Of a stretch of DNA of 27,495 nt, positions 14,801 through 22,271 are shown one piece after another. The position numbers were made by a program, and so were the translations under genes. Each line of letters opens with the position of its first letter. The stretch's first letter is position 1. The stretch spans positions 1 to 27,495 of the forward strand of contig JAJFUH010000011.1 in the NCBI GenBank assembly GCA_021372535.1. The letters run 5' to 3'. The DNA comes from a bacterium (lineage in GTDB: Bacteria > Latescibacterota > Latescibacteria > Latescibacterales > Latescibacteraceae). The notes below the pieces were generated by a model that worked only from the letters and a program-made list of their open reading frames with translations, did not search any database and was not told the DNA's origin.

Positions 14801-16672
14801 TCAGCCTTTTGTTTTCTTGATAATGATCGACTGGCCCGGTTGAATCTTCCTGTGGTCTTTGATTTTATTCCATAGTATCAAGTCTTTATAATCGACGTTG
14901 TATGTTCTGGCGATATCATAGAGCGAATCGCCTTCCTGGATAACATAGGTAATCTGTTCGGGAGCATCGGTGCTGCGTGATGAATCCGACTTCTGGGCGA
15001 GCGCTCCCGATGACCCGGACCCGGGGACAATCAGGCGCTGTCCCACATATATCTTCGTGCTCTTTCCCATTTTATTGAGCGACTGCAGGACCGATACGGA
15101 AGTTTTGAATTTAGTTGCCACAAGGCCGAGACTGTCATCCTTACGGACAACATAGACGTCCGTCTTCTCTTTGGATACAACCACATCGTCCGATTTATCA
15201 GATACGGCGGAAGCGACATACTCCTCTTTCCCTCCGGGTATCTTAAGCCTCTGTCCGACCGACAACCGGTGTGCATTTCTGAGATTATTGGCGTTCATGA
15301 GACTCGTCACCGACACACCGAACCGCTGGGCAATACCCGACAGCGTGTCCCCTCGCCTGACCGAATAACCGGAAACCCGCGGAGGAACATATTTTTCAGG
15401 TTCTATCTTGGCATATTCAGCGAGAAATGTCTCTTTTGCTCCCTTGGGAATTCGCAGATGATACATTTCTTTACCCGCGGGAGTGTAGTCACGGCGCAGC
15501 TCGGCATTTAAATCCCGTAATTCCTCAAGGCTGACACTGGTCTGCTCGGCGATCCTTTTCAGATTCGTATAGGGATGAACCTCAACGGTATCGAACTCAA
15601 GCGGGGGGTCGTATTCGATCTTTTCAAAACCGAAAAGCTCGGGCTCCTTTGCAATAATGAGCGCCGCCATGAAAAACGGAACATAACTTTTTGTTTCGGT
15701 CGGGAGCTTCATCTCCCAGTAATTGATATCGGGAGTCTGCTGGAACTGTCGTGTTATACGCGCGGGGCCGCAATTATATGCCGCCATGGTGAGATTCCAG
15801 TCGTTGTATAACTGGTAGAGGTCGTTGAGGTGCTTTGCGGCGGCTTTGGTGGATTTAATCGGGTCTTTCCGCTCGTCGACCCATTCGTCCCGGTCAAGGC
15901 CGTATAGTTTTCCGGTTGCATAAAAAAACTGCCAGAGACCAACGCACCGTGCCCGAGAATAAGCGTTCGGATTGAATCCGCTCTCGATCATGCTCAGGTA
16001 TGCCATATCCTGCGGCAATCCTTCCTCGGTGAGTATCTGCCTGATGAGGGGAAGATAACGGCCGCTCCTCCTGAGCCAGGTTGTCATCTCCTTTCGGCGG
16101 TTTGTCTGGAAAAAGTAGATGGCTTTTTTTACCTGTTCGTTATATTCGATCGGCATATCGCTTTTCAGGGATATTTTAAGCACGATTTTTCTCAGTTCCT
16201 CATCTGTCCACCGACCGGATTTAAAGTCCTCGATATTTTCAAGTTCTTCGATCCAAGAAGTATAATCCTCCTGGGATATTTTCTCGGAATCGCTCAGAAT
16301 CGTTCCGAGGGATTTTCCCAGCGAAAAAACCGCGTTTTTGAAACGGCCCACGAGGTCTTCATCCTGGATACTGTCGATATCAACACTGCTTATAAGTACA
16401 AAAGCGCTGTCAATCTTCGATTCGGCAAGACCGAAATCAACATCTTCATACGCGGCCTGGGCATCATCGTAATACGCCAGCACCTTTTCGAGAACGGACT
16501 CTTCATCCGGGTATTTTGTCGGCTGCGCAACCGCTTCCTCAGTCTGGACGGCTTCCTCGACTAGAGTGTCCTCGGGAATGGCTTTTTTTGACGAGTAAAA
16601 CGCGGATGAGCATCCGAGAAATGATAAAACACTTATAAGTGTAATACAGAAGTTGATACCGTTTCTTTTCAA
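14801..16672 (-). CDS. mltD: MltD-like lipoprotein lytic transglycosylase with three LysM domains
   Basis: A 623-residue lipoprotein that should cleave the MurNAc-GlcNAc bond of peptidoglycan, forming 1,6-anhydro ends. The signal peptide ends in SFLGC with Cys21. The SLT domain (about 215-330) has the catalytic Glu230 in MIESGFNP, then GLWQFFYATG (245-254) and AAYNCGPARI (297-306). Three LysM glycan-binding domains lie at about 434-479, 505-550 and 574-619, the last reaching the C-terminus. Residues 30-200 form an alpha-helical, acidic N-terminal region. The frame is open to 16735 and an ATG exists at 16693, but I chose the TTG at 16672 because AAAGGA lies 7 nt upstream and it gives a standard lipoprotein leader. 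The upstream neighbour encodes a SPOR protein, another peptidoglycan binder. Confidence 0.88.
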   Translation of the reverse strand: MKRNGINFCITLISVLSFLGCSSAFYSSKKAIPEDTLVEEAVQTEEAVAQPTKYPDEESVLEKVLAYYDDAQAAYEDVDFGLAESKIDSAFVLISSVDIDSIQDEDLVGRFKNAVFSLGKSLGTILSDSEKISQEDYTSWIEELENIEDFKSGRWTDEELRKIVLKISLKSDMPIEYNEQVKKAIYFFQTNRRKEMTTWLRRSGRYLPLIRQILTEEGLPQDMAYLSMIESGFNPNAYSRARCVGLWQFFYATGKLYGLDRDEWVDERKDPIKSTKAAAKHLNDLYQLYNDWNLTMAAYNCGPARITRQFQQTPDINYWEMKLPTETKSYVPFFMAALIIAKEPELFGFEKIEYDPPLEFDTVEVHPYTNLKRIAEQTSVSLEELRDLNAELRRDYTPAGKEMYHLRIPKGAKETFLAEYAKIEPEKYVPPRVSGYSVRRGDTLSGIAQRFGVSVTSLMNANNLRNAHRLSVGQRLKIPGGKEEYVASAVSDKSDDVVVSKEKTDVYVVRKDDSLGLVATKFKTSVSVLQSLNKMGKSTKIYVGQRLIVPGSGSSGALAQKSDSSRSTDAPEQITYVIQEGDSLYDIARTYNVDYKDLILWNKIKDHRKIQPGQSIIIKKTKG

Positions 16673-16679
16673 GGATTTT

Positions 16680-16685
16680 TCCTTT
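16680..16685 (-). promoter_or_regulatory. Ribosome-binding site deciding the TTG start of the mltD-like gene
   Basis: AAAGGA on the minus strand is 7 nt before the TTG at 16672, whereas the in-frame ATG at 16693 has no purine-rich site upstream (its upstream sequence is an A/T-rich run). Confidence 0.55.
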
Positions 16686-16701
16686 CGTTTCATTAAAGTA
16701 T

Positions 16702-17259
16702 TTATTGTGTATTTATAGTTGTTCTTATCCACCACGAATTATTAAAACCCAGACCTTTCAATATTTTAACATAATTGTCGGCTTCGCTCTTTTCGCTGAA
16801 ATCACCGACTCTCACCCTGAAAAATGGAGCTTCGTATATGACATATACCTTTGCATCGACTTTCGCGCGGGCTTTTTCCGCATAGGCATATGCTTCCTTC
16901 TGATCGCCGAACATGCCAATCTGCACCCGGTATCCCAATATATCGGAAGCAGACTTCGATACCTCGGAAGTTTCACGGCGGACATCTGCTGTCCGCGATT
17001 CGTTTGCTTTATCGGCTGTCGTCTTCTGCGGAGTTATCGCTTCTTTGATGACCTCATCCGGATTCTTTGTCGATACCGGAAAGGAATCCTGCGCTATCTT
17101 TGCATATTCATCGCCCAGAATGAACGGATCGATATTTTCAACTGTCCCGGATACCGGCTGAGCCGGTGGAGATGTCAAAAGCGCTCTGTTTCCGCATCCC
17201 GGCGCACATATAACCGCAGTGCAGATACAAACGACGGCAATCGAACAGCAGTTCTTCAT
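16702..17259 (-). CDS. SPOR-domain lipoprotein
   Basis: A 185-residue predicted lipoprotein. The signal sequence is followed by CAPGC, with Cys22 as the lipidation site. A low-complexity polar linker (about 30-105) leads to a C-terminal SPOR domain (about 108-180; GYRVQIGMFGDQKEAYAYAEKA, then FFRVRVGDFSEKSEADNYVKIL). SPOR domains bind glycan strands stripped of stem peptides, typically at division sites. Such lipoproteins include RlpA, a transglycosylase, but the RlpA catalytic domain is absent here. The ATG overlaps the TGA of the DUF3108 gene (ATGA) and the lytic transglycosylase starts 29 nt downstream. A role in guiding or regulating that enzyme on denuded glycan is plausible but not shown. 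Confidence 0.85.
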   Translation of the reverse strand: MKNCCSIAVVCICTAVICAPGCGNRALLTSPPAQPVSGTVENIDPFILGDEYAKIAQDSFPVSTKNPDEVIKEAITPQKTTADKANESRTADVRRETSEVSKSASDILGYRVQIGMFGDQKEAYAYAEKARAKVDAKVYVIYEAPFFRVRVGDFSEKSEADNYVKILKGLGFNNSWWIRTTINTQ

Positions 17260-18350
17260 CGAACAACTCCGGTTTTATACGAAATGAGCTGAGATGCGAT
17301 ACTGCCGATAATCACCTTGCTCGACATTTTAACAGGGATTTTATAGATGTCATCGGACAGCCAGACAATTATTTTGCCCTTCTGACGAAAAATGCCTTCC
17401 GACTGGAGGATCGGTTCGATTTTCAGGCAGTTGAACGTTCCGGCAGGAACCGTGATTTTCTCCCGTTTATATACATTCACTTTCAGCGGATAAACCTGTC
17501 CATCGGCGTATACGAGCACTTCCTCGGATTTCCCGACTTCGAGATCGAATGTCCGCAGGTAATATAAAGCGCTCAGGATATCCTGAATATGCGGGGGAAT
17601 TTCGGTAACAGCATATTTTTTCTGCGTACTGAGAGCGATAAGACGGTCATGATGAAAATCGACAAAACGATCGGATTTATACCGTCCTTCCCTCAGCCGC
17701 TTTTCTATTCTGCGGGAAAAAATTCCCAATGTATCGATATATGAATCCACGGTATCCCTGACTTTATAAAAACTCGAAATAAAATCGTTCGAATTGGCGG
17801 TTGTCTTGATGTGATAACACATACCTCCGTTCACACGCTCGATTCCTGTCACTGACATGGTCGCAACGCCCGCCGTATAAAAACTGTATGTAAGCTCAAA
17901 AGTAAGCTGTTCACCGACATTCCACGCCCTGTTTTCGATTCTGCGCGGTATATATTTATCATCAGGGTGCAGCCTGATAATGTCAGTGGTTAATTTGTTT
18001 CCTTCAAGATCGAGAGATTCCGGCTCATTTTCTTCCGTATACACGACCGGAAGCGATTTCGGTGTATCCACTTTACCCGCTGTTCCCGAAACGACTGTGA
18101 CGGTGTCCGTCATTTCCACGGAGAATTCTTTCTTTTCCGTCTGGATACTGTCGGGTTTGTGAGTTGACGCTTTTAGTTCAAGCGTATCCGTTTCAGCCGA
18201 TGACGAATCAGGGACAAACGGGACATTGAGCATTTCTGATGTCGCACGGTCGAGCGGTTTGTCGAATCGCGATCCATCCTCATCAGCACTGACGGCGCGC
18301 AGGTTCAATGTCACTGTCAGAATTAGCAGAAACACCGTATGTTTGCTCAA
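17256..18350 (-). CDS. DUF3108-domain periplasmic protein
   Basis: A 364-residue exported protein with a signal peptide (about 1-22), a Ser/Thr/Asp/Glu-rich linker (about 25-135) and a C-terminal DUF3108 domain (about 142-364). Recognisable elements are WNVGEQLTFELTYSFYTAGVATMSV, the conserved FYKVRDTVDSYID stretch, YYLRTFDLEVGKS and VPAGTFNCLKIEP, followed by an IWLSDD-type strand (here VWLSDDIYKIPVKM). DUF3108 proteins form a periplasmic beta-barrel/jellyroll; I know of no firmly established function. The start is TTG with GGAG about 8 nt upstream and overlaps the glycosyltransferase stop (TTGA); its own stop overlaps the SPOR gene start. The linker is enriched in Ser-Thr-Asp relative to neighbouring genes. 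Confidence 0.85.
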   Translation of the reverse strand: MSKHTVFLLILTVTLNLRAVSADEDGSRFDKPLDRATSEMLNVPFVPDSSSAETDTLELKASTHKPDSIQTEKKEFSVEMTDTVTVVSGTAGKVDTPKSLPVVYTEENEPESLDLEGNKLTTDIIRLHPDDKYIPRRIENRAWNVGEQLTFELTYSFYTAGVATMSVTGIERVNGGMCYHIKTTANSNDFISSFYKVRDTVDSYIDTLGIFSRRIEKRLREGRYKSDRFVDFHHDRLIALSTQKKYAVTEIPPHIQDILSALYYLRTFDLEVGKSEEVLVYADGQVYPLKVNVYKREKITVPAGTFNCLKIEPILQSEGIFRQKGKIIVWLSDDIYKIPVKMSSKVIIGSIASQLISYKTGVVR

Positions 18351-19462
18351 ACTATATACTCCGAGGAACCATTCAGTACATTCAGGTATACGTCAACCGT
18401 ACTGTTCACGGTATGTTCAATGGTATTCCTCAACAGTATGGAAGATGACCGGCTTCCCATTTTCCCCCTTATCTCGGGATTTTCAATCAGATAATTTATA
18501 CGCTCGGCAAATGACATGTAATCGTCTATCGGAACGATATAACCGTTCACTCCATCCTGAACGATCTCCGGAATACCGCCTGCGCTTGTCGCAACGACGG
18601 GGAGATTAAAATACATGGCGTCAAATATGGAAGAACACAGGCCTTCTTCGCGGGATGAAATGGCAAAAATATCAGCGGCATTATAGACTGAAACGATATC
18701 CTTGACAAATCCCAGGAGAAAAACCGATCTCTGTAAACCGAGACTGTGAATATCCCTCTCTATCGACGATTTCATCTCCCCTTCGCCGGCGAAGAGAAAC
18801 ACGGCTTCCGGGTGCTTTCTGATGACATTGTGTGCCGCCTTGAGAAGTACATAGTGTGCTTTATGAGGCGCCAGCGCCGCTACAGTCGCAGTAACCACCG
18901 CATCGGAAGGTAACCCGAGTTCCGCCCGTAAATCCCTGGATGAAACGGTGTCCGCGAATTCCTCGATGATAAATCCGCTCCGGATGGTCACCACACGCTT
19001 CGGATCTATCCCGTCCTCGATGAGAATCCGTCTCACCGCATCGGAGACGGTGATAATTTTATCGACTGCCGGGCCGTATTTGACCTTTTTACTGTAGTAG
19101 CTGTGAAGATGAAAGTCAACACGCCGTGAAACAACCAGTTTGCATTCTTTCATTTTCCACAACGCCAGAATCGCTATACCATGACCATGCGAGGTATGTG
19201 CATGGGCGATGTGAATCTTTTCGCTCCTGATATAATTCCGGAGCTGGTACGCCGATACAACATCCCATTCGCCCCTGAACGGGAAATGGACGACAGTAAT
19301 GCCTTCCGCATGAGCGCGTTTCGATATTTCGCTTCCGGGTTTGCAGGCAAGTACATTATATATACCGCGCCTGCCGAGGCGCTTGATGAGCTCGAGAGCC
19401 TGCCGCTGTCCGCCACGCCATTCCGCATGAGTATCGATGTGTATGACTTTGAGCTTGATCAT
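18347..19462 (-). CDS. GT4-family (GT-B fold) glycosyltransferase
   Basis: A 371-residue cytoplasmic or membrane-associated glycosyltransferase. The N-terminal domain opens with VIHIDTHAEWRGGQRQALELIKRL, the acceptor-side glycine-rich loop, with HTSHGHG at 89-95. The C-terminal donor domain includes ALAPHKAHYVLLKAA and FLFAGEGEM, then the GT4 motif region ISSREEGLCSSIFDAM at about 268-283 and ATSAGGIPEIVQDGVNGYIV. In the EX7E motif the second acidic residue is Asp281 instead of Glu (E273-x7-D281), a conservative change. AAGGA is 7 nt before the ATG. It shares ATGA and TTGA overlaps with both neighbours, so the GT2 enzyme, this enzyme and the DUF3108 protein are made together. Acceptor and donor are unknown; LPS core or another surface glycan is likely from the GT2 neighbour. 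Confidence 0.87.
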   Translation of the reverse strand: MIKLKVIHIDTHAEWRGGQRQALELIKRLGRRGIYNVLACKPGSEISKRAHAEGITVVHFPFRGEWDVVSAYQLRNYIRSEKIHIAHAHTSHGHGIAILALWKMKECKLVVSRRVDFHLHSYYSKKVKYGPAVDKIITVSDAVRRILIEDGIDPKRVVTIRSGFIIEEFADTVSSRDLRAELGLPSDAVVTATVAALAPHKAHYVLLKAAHNVIRKHPEAVFLFAGEGEMKSSIERDIHSLGLQRSVFLLGFVKDIVSVYNAADIFAISSREEGLCSSIFDAMYFNLPVVATSAGGIPEIVQDGVNGYIVPIDDYMSFAERINYLIENPEIRGKMGSRSSSILLRNTIEHTVNSTVDVYLNVLNGSSEYIV

Positions 19463-20259
19463 TCGGTATTCCTTGAAGAAAGCTCATAGAGTCTGGCGTA
19501 CTTCATGAATGTATACCATGCCCCCATCAGGGAAGCGATAAGACCGGGACCGGAATCGAGAAATCCGGCCCGGAGAATATACATTTTTACAAACTTACCC
19601 GCAGGCCGCGCCAGAATGCTGAATAATCCTGTCCTTCGCCCCGATCCGGCTTCGCGTTGTGCCCAGAGGCATGAATATCGGTCGATAGTCCTCAGATGAT
19701 CCCCGAGATCATTATAGGGACGATGAAGCAAATCTCCCCTCAGGTATCCTTTCGATTCCCCGGCATCGAGCCACTCGTGGAGAACCTCGCCTTTCCACCG
19801 CGCATATCCCCGCTTCGAAAGGCGGGCACGGAAACCGGGATACCACCCGCAGTGCATGATCCATCGCCCCAGGTACAGGGTTTTACGCGGCACAAGGTAT
19901 ACCATCGGATCGCCATGCCGTTCTTCACGGGTGATTATATCCTCGATGGATTTCCGTAACTCTGCGGTGACTTCTTCATCCGCGTCAAGATTAAAAACCC
20001 AGTCACCCGTACAGAGGTCGATTGCCCTGTTTTTTTGTTCGACGAAATTATTGAATGGAGCAAATGAAACATGGGCATCGAGCTTCTCCGCCAGAACAAC
20101 CGTGTTATCGGTGCTGCCAGAATCAAGAACGATTATCTCGTCCATCCACCTGACACTTTCAATAGCACGGCCGATATTTTTTTCTTCATTTTTGGTGATT
20201 ATATAAGCCGATATTGTCGATCGCCGGACATTGCATCCGCACTTGCTTTCACCACTCAA
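19459..20259 (-). CDS. GT2-family glycosyltransferase, WaaE/LgtF-like (LPS core type)
   Basis: A 266-residue GT-A fold enzyme. It carries ISAYIITKNEEKNIGRAIES, the nucleotide-binding DSGSTD at 46-51, and DADEE at 92-96 (the metal-binding DxD-type region). The later part (GWYPGFRARLSKRG, VLHEW, HRPYNDLGDHLRTIDRYS) matches the WaaE/KdtX/LgtF group, which adds beta-1,4-glucose to heptose of the LPS inner core. That substrate is family knowledge; the actual sugar here is not shown. The C-terminus has a hydrophobic amphipathic helix (LIASLMGAWYTFMKYARL) as expected for membrane association. The TTG start at 20259 is supported by GAGGA 8 nt upstream; no ATG precedes the conserved ISAYIIT. Its stop overlaps the next gene (ATGA). 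Confidence 0.87.
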   Translation of the reverse strand: MSGESKCGCNVRRSTISAYIITKNEEKNIGRAIESVRWMDEIIVLDSGSTDNTVVLAEKLDAHVSFAPFNNFVEQKNRAIDLCTGDWVFNLDADEEVTAELRKSIEDIITREERHGDPMVYLVPRKTLYLGRWIMHCGWYPGFRARLSKRGYARWKGEVLHEWLDAGESKGYLRGDLLHRPYNDLGDHLRTIDRYSCLWAQREAGSGRRTGLFSILARPAGKFVKMYILRAGFLDSGPGLIASLMGAWYTFMKYARLYELSSRNTE

Positions 20260-20375
20260 ACCCGTATTCCTCGGGGACTCGCGAATAAATCAAAAATGTT
20301 CCTGCCACATTACTGTATCAGAATGTGAATAAAAAATCGTGTATCAATAAACGTAACATCTGAATACCGGAGTTT
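20260..20375. other. Short A/T-rich spacer between the phosphatase and GT2 genes
   Basis: This 116-nt spacer holds the Shine-Dalgarno of the GT2 gene near its left end (GAGGA on the minus strand). I see no convincing promoter or T-tracted hairpin, so read-through from the phosphatase gene is plausible but not certain. Confidence 0.4.
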
Positions 20376-20909
20376 TTATTTGGTACTTTCTTTACGGGAA
20401 TCAGTTCCCGCTTTTTTTTCCGCCCATGAAAAAACCAATGGCGCAACGCGTGATATTTCCGCATATAGTTCGTCGAAAACGGCCATATATATCTCATACC
20501 CCCCGGCGACAGGATCGATAATTTCGCAGAAACCGGGGCGTTCATCGCCTTTCAGCCCGAAACATTTCAGTTCATGGACATACTGGCAGAACGGCCATCG
20601 CATGGTAATGAAATCGGTGTGGTTTTTTTCCATGGTGAGTATGAGGTCGGCGTTCCTGACAATTTCTTCGGAAACCTGTTTTGCGCGGTGAAATCCTATA
20701 TTTATTCCGTGGGCAGCCGCAACAGCCCGTGCATCCTGAGAAGCCGGATTCCCTTCGGTGGCATATGTTCCGGCGGACTGGATTACAATCGGAATCACCC
20801 GGTTATTGTTTTCGATTTCGTCCAGAACGAGCTCTTTCAATATTCCTTCCGCCATGGGGCTGCGGCACATATTTCCAGTACATACAAAAAGGAGACGGAA
20901 CTGTTCCAA
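20376..20909 (-). CDS. Low-molecular-weight protein tyrosine/arginine phosphatase family
   Basis: A 177-residue cytoplasmic phosphatase using a cysteine nucleophile. The P-loop VCTGNMCRSPMAEG has Cys10 and Arg16 in C-x5-R-S form; the general acid Asp lies in IIDPVAGGYEIY towards the C-terminus. The CTGNxCRSPMAE wording resembles the YwlE branch, where Thr at the fifth loop position favours phospho-arginine and Ile favours phospho-tyrosine; here it is Met14, so specificity is open. I start at the TTG at 20909, 5 nt after GAGGT and right before the first beta strand; an ATG at 20933 would add eight residues but lacks a well-placed Shine-Dalgarno. No tyrosine kinase (Wzc) or arginine kinase (McsB) is visible in the window. 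It heads the long minus-strand gene run. Confidence 0.87.
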   Translation of the reverse strand: MEQFRLLFVCTGNMCRSPMAEGILKELVLDEIENNNRVIPIVIQSAGTYATEGNPASQDARAVAAAHGINIGFHRAKQVSEEIVRNADLILTMEKNHTDFITMRWPFCQYVHELKCFGLKGDERPGFCEIIDPVAGGYEIYMAVFDELYAEISRVAPLVFSWAEKKAGTDSRKESTK

Positions 20910-20914
20910 ATCCG

Positions 20915-20919
20915 ACCTC
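20915..20919 (-). promoter_or_regulatory. Ribosome-binding site favouring the TTG start of the phosphatase gene
   Basis: GAGGT on the minus strand lies 5 nt before the TTG at 20909. The competing ATG at 20933 has only a GGGG about 15 nt upstream, which is too distant for normal initiation. Confidence 0.4.
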
Positions 20920-20933
20920 AGAAAATTACACAT

Positions 20934-21112
20934 GAATGGTATATCTTACCCCAGGTTGCAATCGAACAGGTACTATAGTTGACCGTTTTGATTTTAAAGG
21001 TACCGAAACCAGTTCCGCATGACGGCGCTTCTGTCACCCGGAATAAATATCATGGTCTCTTGCGCGCTTTATAACTTCACCGAACGAAACCTGATATTAC
21101 ACAACGCAAACA
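20934..21112 (-). other. Long untranslated leader of the phosphatase-headed gene run
   Basis: If the promoter at 21113-21141 is used, transcripts carry a leader of about 170-195 nt. It contains no open frame with a recognisable product. A GGTAC/GTACC inverted repeat with a long loop and a TGAC/GTCA pair are visible, but nothing matches a riboswitch or leader element I can name. Confidence 0.3.
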
Positions 21113-21141
21113 AAGATAAGCATTTGCACGTAATAAGTCAA
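21113..21141 (-). promoter_or_regulatory. Predicted sigma70-type promoter upstream of the phosphatase/glycosyltransferase run
   Basis: On the minus strand, TTGACT (21136-21141; 5 of 6 consensus) is followed after exactly 17 nt by TATCTT (21113-21118; 4 of 6). Transcription would begin near 21106. It is the best promoter-like pair I found for the 15-gene minus-strand block. Confidence 0.5.
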
Positions 21142-21157
21142 GAAAATCATAAGATTC

Positions 21158-21191
21158 AATGATTTGCATATCATTCGGAATGACAATTCCG
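21158..21191 (-). terminator. Tandem hairpins after the outer-membrane barrel gene
   Basis: Two perfect 6-bp inverted repeats abut: CGGAAT-GACA-ATTCCG at 21176-21191 and AATGAT-TTGCAT-ATCATT at 21158-21175. They begin 6 nt after the stop codon of the barrel gene, where a transcript end is expected. There is no real T-tract, so they may be a 3'-end stabilising structure or a weak terminator. Confidence 0.33.
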
Positions 21192-21197
21192 GTCATG

Positions 21198-22271
21198 TCA
21201 ATCAATCCATCCGCCGAACCCGGCGTAAAATTTCAGGTTTGCGTCGTCACCAGGCCGGGCGATCAACAGATGAAGATCGGTATCGGGCATATACGGAAGA
21301 TCGGTATTTATTCCAAAACCGAAACCGATTCCCTTCTTGACATCGGTGCTCTGTTTCCGCAGGTCCTTGAATGTCGGCGCGCCGCGAACCTGTCCGAAAT
21401 CAAACTGGCAGAGGAGGGAAATCCTCCTGAATTTCGCTTTATGCACCGCAAATTGAAAATCGGGAAACGGCTTCACCTCGATAAGATTCTGGGAATATAA
21501 AGACTTTCTTCCCCAGAACTCGTCATTTTCGTATCCGATAAGATTTGAATGACCGCCCAGAAAATACAAAGGCGATTTCTGCGGTGTCAGATTTCCCCTG
21601 AAACTGAGGATGTTTTTATATCGGATAAATTTGTTTATCTCAACCGACCGTCTTGCCAGAAATTCAAGGAGCAGATAATTGAAATCACCATTCAACAACG
21701 TATATGACCGTTCAAATGAAAGGTAACCTAACATGTCATCATACTTGGTTTTTCCCGTTTTGCGGAAGAGATAATACACCTTGAGCGACCGGTCGTTGGC
21801 ATGTATTATCTGGGTACCCATGCGGCGGTTCGGCGACCATTCACGCTGAAACTTGAATTCCATTCCGACTGTGGAATTTTTGTCAAGCGAATGGGTAAGA
21901 AACGGAATAACCGACTGGGCACGGTTCCAGATTCCCGTAGAGTCGGTGAAAACCTCGCGGAAGTAGAGATTATCCTCTATTGTAATGCCCGGCACAACGA
22001 CATACTTGTAAAATGCATGGCTCATGCCGAATCCCATGTCCTGCCTCCGGTAATCGTAATCGGCGGAGATTGCGCTCCTCAGAACATTGAAATCCTGCTG
22101 GAAGAGGGCGTGAAATTCAAAGCTCGGAATATAAAGGGCATAGGAACTACCCTTGTTGAAAACGATACGGTTGATCTTGATCTTTACCGGGCCGGTGGTA
22201 TTCTGCGCGAAAGCGGTACAACACATGAGACCAAGAAAAAACAGACCGATAACGATAGATTTTATCCTCAT
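21198..22271 (-). CDS. Outer-membrane beta-barrel protein, Omp85/BamA-barrel-like without POTRA domains
   Basis: A 357-residue exported protein with a Sec signal peptide (hydrophobic 5-20, probable cleavage after AFA at 22). The mature part consists of alternating amphipathic strands with many Tyr, Phe and Arg residues, typical of an outer-membrane barrel. The segment LGGHSNLIGYENDEFWG (about 238-254), followed by SLYSQNLIEVK, resembles the Omp85/surface-antigen signature 'LGG...LRGY...G......EYR'. There is no room for POTRA repeats, so it would be a barrel-only member if related. The last residues (YAGFGGWID) do not end in Phe. Its ATG shares one base with the TGA of the ABC permease gene, indicating coupling to the ABC transporter. 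The Omp85 relation is tentative; the barrel call is stronger. Confidence 0.65.
   Translation of the reverse strand: MRIKSIVIGLFFLGLMCCTAFAQNTTGPVKIKINRIVFNKGSSYALYIPSFEFHALFQQDFNVLRSAISADYDYRRQDMGFGMSHAFYKYVVVPGITIEDNLYFREVFTDSTGIWNRAQSVIPFLTHSLDKNSTVGMEFKFQREWSPNRRMGTQIIHANDRSLKVYYLFRKTGKTKYDDMLGYLSFERSYTLLNGDFNYLLLEFLARRSVEINKFIRYKNILSFRGNLTPQKSPLYFLGGHSNLIGYENDEFWGRKSLYSQNLIEVKPFPDFQFAVHKAKFRRISLLCQFDFGQVRGAPTFKDLRKQSTDVKKGIGFGFGINTDLPYMPDTDLHLLIARPGDDANLKFYAGFGGWID

Noticed and set aside
14700-14801. Upstream extension of the beta-propeller protein by 34 codons
   Set aside because: The extension lacks signal-peptide character, and the GTG at 14699 has GGGAG 8 nt upstream and begins a clean Sec signal.
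21065-21095. TATAAA-like -10 box on the minus strand in the phosphatase leader
   Set aside because: There is no acceptable -35 hexamer at 16-18 nt; the TTGACT/TATCTT pair nearby is clearly better.
20934-21197. tRNA, small RNA or riboswitch in the largest intergenic region (264 nt)
   Set aside because: No cloverleaf, CCA end or known aptamer core was recognisable by eye; only short inverted repeats are present.
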